DNA from: Virgisporangium ochraceum
GTDB taxonomy: Bacteria > Actinomycetota > Actinomycetes > Mycobacteriales > Micromonosporaceae
Reading direction: 5' to 3'
Length of the DNA: 64,000 bases
Assembly (NCBI RefSeq): GCF_016863655.1
Contig: NZ_BOPH01000003.1
Location: 21,142 to 85,141, forward strand
Position numbers and translations under genes: made by a program. Numbering within the stretch: the first letter of the stretch is position 1; each line of letters opens with the position of its first letter. Shown here in pieces: positions 51,782 to 59,360 of the stretch. The notes beneath the pieces were generated by a model. That model worked only from the letters and a program-made list of their open reading frames with translations. It searched no databases and was not told where the DNA came from.

Positions 51782-53971
51782 TCAGACCCGTTCGAGCACC
51801 CGCTCCTCCGGGGCCGGCGGTGCCGCGTGCCGCGGCTTCGCCTTCGGCTGCATCCAGCGGGGCGCCCACCAGTTCGCCTTGCCGAGCAGTGCCATCGCCG
51901 ACGGCAGCACCACCGCCCGGATCAGCGTCGCGTCGATCAGGATCGCCGCGGCGAGACCGACACCCAGCTGCTTCATGTCGATCGTGCTGAGCGTGGCGAA
52001 GATCGAGAACACCCCGACCATCACCATCGCCGCGCTGGTCACGGTGCCGGCCGACGTCGTGATGCCGTGCCGTACCGCGTCGCGGGTCGACATGCCGCCC
52101 AGCACCGCCTCGCGGATCCGGCTGACGACGAACACGTGGTAGTCCATCGACAGGCCGAACAGCACCACGAAGAGGAACAGCGGCAACCAGGTGACCACCG
52201 CGTCCATCGAGTGGAAGCCGAGGATCCCCTCCGCCCAGGTGCTCTGGAACACCACCACCAGCAGGCCGTAGGCCGCCGCCGCCGAGAGCAGGTTCAGCAG
52301 GATCGAGGTCAGCGCGACGACCACCGACCGGAACGTCGCCACCATGACGAAGAACGTCAGGAACAGCACGAACGCCATCACCAGCGGCAGCTTCGACCGG
52401 ATGTGCTCGGCGTAGTCGGCGTTCGCCGCCACGAACCCGCCGACCGCGTACTCGGCACCGGGCACGCCGCCGATCGTCGCCGGCGCGAGGTCGTTCCGCA
52501 GCGTCTGCAGGGAGTGCTCGGCCTGCGGGCTGCCACCGTGGAACGGCACCGGAAGGTCGAGCACCGCGATCCGCTGGTCGGCCGAGAACTTCACTTCCGG
52601 CTTCTCGGCAACGGAGAACTCACCGTCGGTCGCGGCCCGCGCCACCAGGGCGTCAAGAGCCGAGCGGACCGCGTCAGCGTCGGTCGGCGAGGCCTTCACC
52701 ACGATCTGGTGGCTGGTGCCGGTGCTCGGGAACGCCGCGGTGAGCCGGTCGTAGGCCTGCATGGCCGCCGTGTCGCGGGGCAGGTCCTCCTCACCGGGGA
52801 ACTTGAGCTTCATGTCCATCGCCGGGATCGCGAGCGCCACCAGGGCCCCGGCCGACACGAGCAGCGTCACCAGCGGGTACTTCAGTGCCGGCTTCAGCAC
52901 CGCGGGCCAGAACCGCGGCGGACCCTGCCGGTTCGTGAGCTTCCACAGCACCGGGATGCGGCCCTTGTCGAGCCAGCGGCCCATCTTCGCGAGCATCGCC
53001 GGCAGCACGGTGAGCGACCCGAGCATCGCGACGGCCACCACCAGGATCGAGCCGACCGCCAGCGACGAGAACACCGTGTCCTGGGCGAGGAACAGGCCCG
53101 CCATCGAGATGATGACCGCGATCGCCGACACCACCACGGCGTGGCCGGAGGTCGCCGCGGCGATCTCCACCGCGTCCAGATGCGCTCTGCCCTTGGCCTT
53201 CTCCTCGCGCTCACGGCGCACGTAGAAGAGCGAGTAGTCCACGCCGACGGCCATACCGATCAGCAGGATCACGCTGTTGGTCGTGTCGGTCGCGGGGATC
53301 AGGTGCGACGCGAGCGTCGACAGTCCCATCGCGCCGACCACCGACGAGATCGCCAGCAGCAGTGGCACCCCCGCCGCGATCAGCGCGCCGAACGCGATCA
53401 CCAGGATCACGATGGTCACCGGAAGGCTGAGGAACTCCGCCTTCTTGAAGTCCTCGCCGAGCGTCTCGTCGAGGGCCTTGTTGATCGACGGACCACCGGT
53501 CTGCTCGACGCGCACGTCGGGGTTGGCCTGCTGCACCTCGGCCGTCACGGCCTGCAGCGCGGCGACCCGGTCGGTCGCGGTCTCGGGGTCACCCGCCATC
53601 GTGATCTTGACCAGCAGCGCCGAGCCGTTCGGCGCCGGTACCGGGCCCTCCACCGTGGCGACGTCGGTGCGGCCGGTGAACTTCTGGATCGCGTCGTTCG
53701 CGGCCTTCGTGCCCGCCGCCTGGTCGAACTGGCCGGACTTCGCGGTGACGATGACGTTCTCCACCGCCGGGTCGTCGAAGTTCGCCTGGTCGTACAGCTG
53801 CTCGGCGCGGCCCGCCTCGCCGATGCCGAGGTCGTCCTCGGCCTCCTTGAGCCCGACACCCCCGCCGACCACGAAGCAGATCACCACGAACGCGACCCAC
53901 ATCGCCATCGCGCGCCACGGGTGGGTGGCGCTCCAGCGGGCCACCCGCACAGTCACCGGTCGCCGTTCCAC
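51782..53971 (-). CDS. MMPL family RND transporter
   Basis: 729 residues with 11-12 transmembrane helices in two repeats. Each repeat has a large extracytoplasmic loop (residues about 45-190 and 395-520). The first loop shows the MmpL pattern. Both central blocks carry the Asp/Tyr pairs in the transmembrane region (IGMAVGVDYSLFYVRRERE and LFGLSMDYHVFVVSRIRE) used for proton coupling. Members export lipids, siderophores or drugs; the substrate is not indicated. GTG 53969-53971 start. It is downstream of the two-component genes with a 564-nt gap. Confidence 0.93.
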   Translation of the reverse strand: MERRPVTVRVARWSATHPWRAMAMWVAFVVICFVVGGGVGLKEAEDDLGIGEAGRAEQLYDQANFDDPAVENVIVTAKSGQFDQAAGTKAANDAIQKFTGRTDVATVEGPVPAPNGSALLVKITMAGDPETATDRVAALQAVTAEVQQANPDVRVEQTGGPSINKALDETLGEDFKKAEFLSLPVTIVILVIAFGALIAAGVPLLLAISSVVGAMGLSTLASHLIPATDTTNSVILLIGMAVGVDYSLFYVRREREEKAKGRAHLDAVEIAAATSGHAVVVSAIAVIISMAGLFLAQDTVFSSLAVGSILVVAVAMLGSLTVLPAMLAKMGRWLDKGRIPVLWKLTNRQGPPRFWPAVLKPALKYPLVTLLVSAGALVALAIPAMDMKLKFPGEEDLPRDTAAMQAYDRLTAAFPSTGTSHQIVVKASPTDADAVRSALDALVARAATDGEFSVAEKPEVKFSADQRIAVLDLPVPFHGGSPQAEHSLQTLRNDLAPATIGGVPGAEYAVGGFVAANADYAEHIRSKLPLVMAFVLFLTFFVMVATFRSVVVALTSILLNLLSAAAAYGLLVVVFQSTWAEGILGFHSMDAVVTWLPLFLFVVLFGLSMDYHVFVVSRIREAVLGGMSTRDAVRHGITTSAGTVTSAAMVMVGVFSIFATLSTIDMKQLGVGLAAAILIDATLIRAVVLPSAMALLGKANWWAPRWMQPKAKPRHAAPPAPEERVLERV

Positions 53972-54535
53972 GGCGTCCCCCCTACCGTCATCCTTCGAAA
54001 ATTGACAGGAATGACGCTAGGGAGCTGGGGCTGCTGATACATCCGGGACGAACCCCGCCCGCTCCCCGACCCGATTTGTCCGATCCGGCTCAGGGGAACC
54101 CTGACTGCAACCCTGACGGACCTTTGCTGCCACGGAAGTTGGGCATCGTTGTTCTGGACGCCGACCGGTCTGGCCCCCATCAGCCCGGAAGCGTTCCCGG
54201 TGGAGTGCACCGCCCGCCACCGCTGGGACCACATAGAACGAGGCCGGCCCGATGTTCGCAGGTACACCGGGCCGGCCTCGCTCTGTGGCTGTGCGCCATG
54301 TTCTTGCTGGCCCCTACACGGCACACCACCGAGAAACGTTGTGGTTTCCCATCGGGAAATCCAGAGCGACGGCGTGGGCCGGGGCCGAGCCGGCCCGCGC
54401 CGTCGCAACTGAACACATCCGGTTTCAACGGGGCGGGACAGGGGGCGAAACCGGTGTGCCCGATGGGAACACCGATGACGTTAGGGCTTGTGCGACCGCT
54501 GTTCGAGCCTCTTAAACGAGACCTAATAAGGACTT
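53972..54535. other. 564-nt intergenic region with hairpins and low-GC patch
   Basis: No gene supported. It holds a 13-bp hairpin (54239-54280), a 6-bp hairpin TTTCCCATCGGGAAA (about 54345-54359), and a locally AT-rich stretch around 54508-54540 (CCTAATAAGGACTTTTAAC). The region would contain the MMPL promoter near 53972-54040 and the end of the histidine-kinase transcript. Open frames here lack SDs and coding character. Confidence 0.5.
54239..54280 (-). terminator. Hairpin, likely terminator of the two-component operon
   Basis: A 13-bp stem, CGAGGCCGGCCCG (54239-54251) with CGGGCCGGCCTCG (54268-54280), and a 16-nt loop. It is about 260 nt beyond the kinase stop. It could instead be an isolated repeat. 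Confidence 0.5.
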
Positions 54536-55945
54536 TTAACGAGGGACACCTTGGTGGCGTCCGCGCCGCCTGCCGGGCTCGCGCGACAGCCGTCCCACCA
54601 GGCCGAAGCGGCTCGTGGGACGCGGCGGCGCCTCCACGTCGGGTAGCAGCACCACGACGCTCGCGCCACCGAACCGGCTCCGCCCGATGTTCACGGCGCC
54701 GTTGACGCCCGCGGCGAGCCTGCGCGCGATGTCGAGCCCGAGACCTGTGGAGCCCTTGTTGCTCACGCCCCGCTGCATCGCCGCCTCAGGGTCGGGGATG
54801 CCCGGACCGCCGTCGTCGACGCGGACGGCCACCCAGCCGTCCCGCCGGGTGACGGCGACCTCGATCGGCGTGCCCTGCGGCGTGTAGCGGAAGACGTTGC
54901 CGAGGATCGCGTCGAGCGCGGCCGCGAGGTCGGCCCGCGACACCGGGACCGGTGCGGGCAGCGTCGCGCCGACGCGCTTGCACGTGCGGCCCTGGTCGCC
55001 GGCGACCGCCGACCAGAACACCATGCGCTCGCGGACGATCTCGCTGGCGTCGCACCGGGCACCCACGGGCAGGCCGTCGGCGCCGACCTTGGTGATCTCG
55101 CCGGTGTTGGCCGGAGGCTGCCGGGCCGACCGGATGAGCTGGTCGACCTCGACCTCGAGGTTGTTGATCGAGCGCCGGACCCGCTCGCCGGCCGGGCCGG
55201 TGATCGGCTCGGCGTCGAGGCGCAGGGCGGTCAGCGGGGTCCGCAGCCGGTGCGAGAGGTCCGCGACCAGCTCACGCTCGGCCTTGATCAGGGCGAGGAC
55301 GCGCTCGGCCATCGAGTTGAACGCCTGCCCGGCCTCCATGAGTTCGAGGGGACCGCCGGGCTGCACCCGCACGCCCAGCTGCCCGTCGTTGAGCGACCGG
55401 GCGGCCTGGGCGAACGACTTGGCCGCGCCGACCACCTTGTGGGCGAGCCGGTCGCCGACCCACACCGACGCCGCCACCAGGCCGACGGCCAGCGCGAACA
55501 GGGTGAACCAGGCCAGTGCCACGCCCTTGTTCAGCTCGTCCTCCGGGACGAACACCTCCACGACGGCGACGGTGCCGTCGGACAGCCGGGCCGGGGCGAG
55601 CAGCGCCTTACCACCGTCGACGTCGACGGTGAGCATCTCGCTGCCGTCGTCGGCCTGGTCGATCTCGGCGGTGCGGGCCCGACCGGTACCCATCTGCACC
55701 GACGGGGAGTTGTGCACCGCGACGCGTCCCTCGGCGTCGCCGCTGATGGTGGTCACCGCGGTGTTGACCGCGGCCTGGTCGGGCCGGACGACCAGCACGG
55801 CCACGACGGCGGCCGCGATCCGTTCGGCGTCGGCGACCGCGCGGTCCTCCGCGAGCTGCTGCACGACGAGGCCCAGCGGAATGAGGAAAGCGATGGCCAC
55901 CATCGAGGTGACCGCGACGCTGACGTACGCCAGCGCGGCCCTCAG
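54536..55945 (-). CDS. Sensor histidine kinase
   Basis: About 470 residues. First transmembrane helix about 10-32 (AYVSVAVTSMVAIAFLIPLG), an outer domain, second helix near 160-182, HAMP, HisKA with DLSHRLRTPLTAL, and HATPase with ILGNVFRYTPQGT, DDGGPGIPD and STGLGLDI. The 3' end is clear. For the start, the frame has no ATG/GTG near the response-regulator stop. CTG 55943-55945 overlaps that stop and fits domain length. An ATG at 56084-56086 would add 47 residues that read as out-of-frame regulator sequence. Signal unknown. Confidence 0.87.
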   Translation of the reverse strand: MRAALAYVSVAVTSMVAIAFLIPLGLVVQQLAEDRAVADAERIAAAVVAVLVVRPDQAAVNTAVTTISGDAEGRVAVHNSPSVQMGTGRARTAEIDQADDGSEMLTVDVDGGKALLAPARLSDGTVAVVEVFVPEDELNKGVALAWFTLFALAVGLVAASVWVGDRLAHKVVGAAKSFAQAARSLNDGQLGVRVQPGGPLELMEAGQAFNSMAERVLALIKAERELVADLSHRLRTPLTALRLDAEPITGPAGERVRRSINNLEVEVDQLIRSARQPPANTGEITKVGADGLPVGARCDASEIVRERMVFWSAVAGDQGRTCKRVGATLPAPVPVSRADLAAALDAILGNVFRYTPQGTPIEVAVTRRDGWVAVRVDDGGPGIPDPEAAMQRGVSNKGSTGLGLDIARRLAAGVNGAVNIGRSRFGGASVVVLLPDVEAPPRPTSRFGLVGRLSREPGRRRGRHQGVPR

Positions 55946-56628
55946 TCGGGTGCCGTGAACCGAACCCCGACCCCCCGCACGGTGTGCAGGTATCTCGGGG
56001 CCGCCGCGCTCTCGCCCAGCTTGCGGCGGAGCCAGTACAGGTGAACGTCGATCGTCTGGTCCTCCCCCACCGAAGGCTGACGCCATACCTCCTCCAGAAG
56101 CTCTCGACGGGAGACGACCCGGCCGGGCCGGGCGGCCAGGTAGGCCAGAAGATCGAACTCCTTGCGCGTCAGGGTCAACGGCGCGCCGTCAAGGTACGCC
56201 TGCCGCTGCGCGAGGTCTACTTTCAGGCCGCCGGCCTCCAGCACGCTGGGTGGTTCTTTCACCCCTCGGCCGGTCCGCCGGAGCACGCTCGCCATCCGCG
56301 CGTCGAGGTGCGCGCTCGTGAACGGCTTGACCATGTAGTCGTCGGCACCCGCCTTGAGCAATCGGACGATCTCCGCCTCGTCGTCACGCGCGGTAGCGAT
56401 GATCACCGGAGCGTCGGAGACGCCCCGGATCATGCGCAGCGCGTCGGCGCCATCGAGATCGGGCAGTCCAAGGTCGAGAACGACGCAGTCGGGGGCGTCG
56501 GAAGCCACCCGCCGTAACGCCTCCAGAGCGGTGCCGACCGCGTACACGGTGTGCCCCAGGTCAGTCAACGAGCGCAGCAGGGCACCCCGCACCACGTGAT
56601 CGTCCTCGACGAGCAACACCGTCGCCAT
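55942..56628 (-). CDS. OmpR-family response regulator
   Basis: 228 residues. The receiver has phospho-Asp in VVLDLGLPDLDG, acidic pair VEDD near 7-10, and Lys in MVKPF. The C-terminal winged helix includes LTRKEFDLLAYLAARPGRVV, VWRQPSVGEDQTIDVHLYWL and RGVGVRF. The ATG at 56626-56628 gives the standard N-terminus. It overlaps or abuts the kinase gene. The upstream 177 nt, shared with the divergent DUF559 gene, contain a palindromic repeat. Confidence 0.95.
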   Translation of the reverse strand: MATVLLVEDDHVVRGALLRSLTDLGHTVYAVGTALEALRRVASDAPDCVVLDLGLPDLDGADALRMIRGVSDAPVIIATARDDEAEIVRLLKAGADDYMVKPFTSAHLDARMASVLRRTGRGVKEPPSVLEAGGLKVDLAQRQAYLDGAPLTLTRKEFDLLAYLAARPGRVVSRRELLEEVWRQPSVGEDQTIDVHLYWLRRKLGESAAAPRYLHTVRGVGVRFTAPD

Positions 56629-56682
56629 GGCTGTCACCGTACTGTCCCCATGTTGCGCGTGGGACTCCTGGGCCGGGTTCCC

Positions 56683-56738
56683 CCGCGATCTTGGACGTTC
56701 GTACATCGATTTCGATGCCCAAGTGTCCAAGATCGGGA
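56683..56738. repeat. Palindromic element, subtype B, left of the DUF559 gene
   Basis: Outer arms CGATCTTGGAC (56686-56696) and GTCCAAGATCG (56725-56735). Inner arms CATCGA (56704-56709) and TCGATG (56712-56717). Its left 33 nt (56685-56717) match 57746-57778 with one difference; the right half has decayed. It lies between the divergent response-regulator and DUF559 genes. Confidence 0.85.
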
Positions 56739-56804
56739 GGGTTGTCCACAGGCCTCCCACCTGGGGTGGCGGGCCTGCCGGGCGGGCCGGCGGAGTGCGG
56801 CGGC

Positions 56805-57728
56805 ATGGAACTTCCCCGGCCGGACGCTGACGAGATCGACTGGCTGCGTTTCCAGCAGAACGATGTCATCAGCTGGGCGCAGGCCCGCGATCACCTCGGC
56901 CGGGGCGCGGCGGCCAACCGGCTCCGGGGCGGGCAGTGGCAGCGGCCCGCATGGGGAGTCGTCGTCGCGCACTCCGGTCCGCTCACCCGGCAGCAGCAGT
57001 TGTGGGCCGCCGTCCTCCGCGCCGGGCGCGACGGGGTGCTGGCCGGCACCACGGCCGCGACGCTGGAAGGCCTGCGCGGCTACGACAGGCCGGCGATCGA
57101 TGTCCTGATCCCCGCCGGTCGCCGGGTCAGGTCGGCTACCGGGGTGCGGGTCCACCGCACCGCCGCGCTGCCGCCCGAGCACGTCCGGTGGGTCGGCTCG
57201 CCACCGCGCACCACCGTCGCCCGTTCGGTGGTCGACGCCGCAGCCTGGGCAGCCACCGACGACGACGCACGGGCGATCGTGGCCGCGGCCTTCCAGCAGA
57301 GGCGCGTAGCGCCGGGCGAACTGGAGGCCGTGCTGAGCGTGATGCCGCGCAGCCGCCGGCGTGCCCTGGTTCTCGAGACGGCGGCCCTCGCCAGCGGCGG
57401 CTCCCACGCGCTCACCGAGCTCAACCTGGTGACCCTGTGCCGCCGGCACCACCTTCCCGCGCCCGACCGGCAGGTGCACCGGGCCGACGCCTCGGGACGC
57501 GACCGTTACCTCGACGCCTACTGGCCCGAATACCGGCTGCACGTGGAGGTGGACGGCTCGTGGCACCTGGAGGTCCGCACCTGGTGGGCCGACATGCAGC
57601 GCCAGAACAACCTCTGGATCACCGGCGACCGGGTACTCCGCTTCCCCGGCTGGGCCCTGATCCACGAGCCGGCCAAGGTCGCGGCCCAACTCCACGCCGC
57701 CCTGGTAGCAGCCGGCTGGACCCCCTGA
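56805..57728 (+). CDS. DUF559 (Vsr-like) nuclease-domain protein with AbiEi-like N-terminus
   Basis: 307 residues. The N-terminal 90 resemble the winged-helix region of AbiEi/type IV antitoxin-like proteins (FQQNDVISWAQARDHLGRGA, LRGGQWQRPAWGVVVAHSGP). The middle carries VRSATGVRVHRT. The C-terminal 110 form a DUF559/Vsr endonuclease fold (ELNLVTLCRRHHLPAPDRQV, RYLDAYWPEYRLHVEVDGSW, HLEVRTWWADMQRQNNLW). The Asp/Glu/Asp positions are intact. ATG 56805 has a weak SD; the frame is open further upstream but crosses the palindrome. It is bracketed by palindromes at 56683 and 57740. Confidence 0.83.
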   Translation: MELPRPDADEIDWLRFQQNDVISWAQARDHLGRGAAANRLRGGQWQRPAWGVVVAHSGPLTRQQQLWAAVLRAGRDGVLAGTTAATLEGLRGYDRPAIDVLIPAGRRVRSATGVRVHRTAALPPEHVRWVGSPPRTTVARSVVDAAAWAATDDDARAIVAAAFQQRRVAPGELEAVLSVMPRSRRRALVLETAALASGGSHALTELNLVTLCRRHHLPAPDRQVHRADASGRDRYLDAYWPEYRLHVEVDGSWHLEVRTWWADMQRQNNLWITGDRVLRFPGWALIHEPAKVAAQLHAALVAAGWTP

Positions 57729-57739
57729 CCCACCCCCTT

Positions 57740-57803
57740 CTTTCCGCGATCTTGGACGCTCGTACATCGATTTCGATGTACGAACGTCCAAGATCGCGGA
57801 AAG
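57740..57803. repeat. Near-perfect 64-nt palindrome, subtype B, right of the DUF559 gene
   Basis: Arms 57740-57770 and 57773-57803, 31 bp each with one mismatch (57759/57784) and a 2-nt centre. Arm begins CTTTCCGCGATCTTGGACG. It sits 12 nt after the DUF559 stop and 7 nt before the stop of the opposing gene. It is long and symmetric well beyond a terminator; a T-rich tail is absent. Confidence 0.92.
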
Positions 57804-57809
57804 CGGGGG

Positions 57810-59255
57810 TTAGGAGGATAGGAGTTGGTCTACCGGGGCGTGGTCGTCCCGGAGGATCATGGCGTTGCCGGCCCACGACCTCGCTTCCACGACCGCGGCC
57901 GGCTCGGGTACCCGGGCCACCGCGTCCGTGATCGCGGCGAGATCGAGGGGCGCGTCCGAGGCGACGATCACGAAGTTGGCGCTCCGGCTGCCCGCCAGGG
58001 CCTCGGGTGGCGAGATCACCAGCACGTTCCGGAACACCTGGGCGACGGTGGCCGCCTCCGCCCTCACGAACCGGCGGCCCGGGCCGTCGATGACGTTCAG
58101 GGCGTACACCCCGTCGGAGCGTAGGACGCGGTGCACGTCGCGGGTCAGCTCGACGGTCGCCAGGTGCCACGGCACCACCAGGTGCCCGAACGCGTCGCCG
58201 ATCAGCAGGTCGCGCGAGTCGGTGGCCTCCCGGGCCAGCAGCGCACGCCCGTCACCCGTATGCACCCGCAACGACGGGCCGGTCACCAGGCCGAGCTCGC
58301 GGCGGTCGAGGGCCACCAGGCCCTCGTCGAGCTCCAGGACGACCTGGTCGCGGACGGTGTCTGCGTAGTAACGGGGCAGCGTGAACCCGCCGCCGCCCAG
58401 GTGCAGCACGTCCTGCGGGGGCCGCAGGGCCACCACCGCGGTGATCCACTGGGCGTAGGCGAACTCGAGGTGCTTCGGGTCGTCGAGGTCGACGTACGAG
58501 TGGCGGGCCGAGTTGAGCCACAGCGTGCGGCCCGAGGGACGGTTGGGGTCGGTGGTCACCGAGGCGCAGTGGTACGCGGTCTCCACGTCGCACGGCGTCG
58601 GCGCCACGGCGGCCAGCCCGGCGGCGCCCAGCCCGATCACGGCCATCGAGACCCGGCCGCGCCGCGACACCCACAGCCCGAACCGGAACGACAGCCACAG
58701 CCCGATCACCGCGGTGACCGCGGCCACCAGCAGGACGATCACGCTCGACGGCAGGAAGCGCACCAGCACGAACCCGGTGCCGAGGGTCGCCGTGATCGCG
58801 CCGAGCGTTCCGACCGACGACAGCCGGCCGACGATGCGGCCGGTCACCGCCAGGTCGTCCAACTGCAGTTTGATCACCAGCGGGGTCACCGCCGACAGCA
58901 GGGCGGCCGGGAGGAACAGTGCCAGCAGGGCCAGCATCACGACGTTCGCCGCGTCGGTGCCGCGCAGGAACTCGCCCGCGTAGCGCACCACCGGCACCGT
59001 GACGGCGGTGGTCACCGCTCCGGCGAGCATTGCCGGGCCGAGGAGCCGGCGCGGGTCGATCCGGTCGGCCAGCCAGCCGCCGGTCCACGCTCCATACGCG
59101 ATGGCCGCCAGGGCCACGCCGATCACGGCGCTGCTGGTCTGCAGCGTCACCCCGACATAGGGCCCGACCAGCCGCAGGCCGACGATCTCCAGCACCAGCA
59201 CGGCGCCGCTCGAATAGAACACCAGGGCACCGGCGAGGCGCGGGTGAAGAGGCAC
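57810..59255 (-). CDS. Membrane spermidine-synthase-like (fused MFS/methyltransferase-type) protein
   Basis: 481 residues. Seven or so transmembrane helices in the first 210 (LVFYSSGAVLVLEIVGLRLV onwards), then a spermidine-synthase-like Rossmann domain: LHLGGGGFTLPRYYAD, ELDEGLVALDRRELGL, HTGDGRALL and DLLIGDAFG. The usual GGGDG loop is GGGGF here, so polyamine synthesis is doubtful; a transferase using another decarboxylated or plain SAM substrate is possible. ATG or GTG at 59255. No polyamine genes nearby. Confidence 0.83.
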   Translation of the reverse strand: MPLHPRLAGALVFYSSGAVLVLEIVGLRLVGPYVGVTLQTSSAVIGVALAAIAYGAWTGGWLADRIDPRRLLGPAMLAGAVTTAVTVPVVRYAGEFLRGTDAANVVMLALLALFLPAALLSAVTPLVIKLQLDDLAVTGRIVGRLSSVGTLGAITATLGTGFVLVRFLPSSVIVLLVAAVTAVIGLWLSFRFGLWVSRRGRVSMAVIGLGAAGLAAVAPTPCDVETAYHCASVTTDPNRPSGRTLWLNSARHSYVDLDDPKHLEFAYAQWITAVVALRPPQDVLHLGGGGFTLPRYYADTVRDQVVLELDEGLVALDRRELGLVTGPSLRVHTGDGRALLAREATDSRDLLIGDAFGHLVVPWHLATVELTRDVHRVLRSDGVYALNVIDGPGRRFVRAEAATVAQVFRNVLVISPPEALAGSRSANFVIVASDAPLDLAAITDAVARVPEPAAVVEARSWAGNAMILRDDHAPVDQLLSS

Positions 59256-59360
59256 GGGGGCCGATGCTACGCGGACGGGCTGACAGCGACGGTTCAGCCG
59301 GAAGCGCCTCCGCTAAAGAGTCAAAACCACCATAATGGACATGGCCGAGAGGAGGCAACC

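Noticed and set aside
54076..54705. Rightward frame in the MMPL upstream gap
   Set aside because: No SD, runs antisense into the kinase, and includes the terminator-like hairpin; composition is not coding-like.
56691..56804. N-terminal extension of the DUF559 protein through the palindrome
   Set aside because: Those 38 codons translate repeat sequence and lack an SD; the ATG at 56805 begins the family-like region.
58131..59360. Long rightward extension ahead of the GAF-PAS kinase
   Set aside because: It is antisense to the membrane spermidine-synthase-like gene and His/Arg-rich; GTG 59361 has an AGGAGG site.
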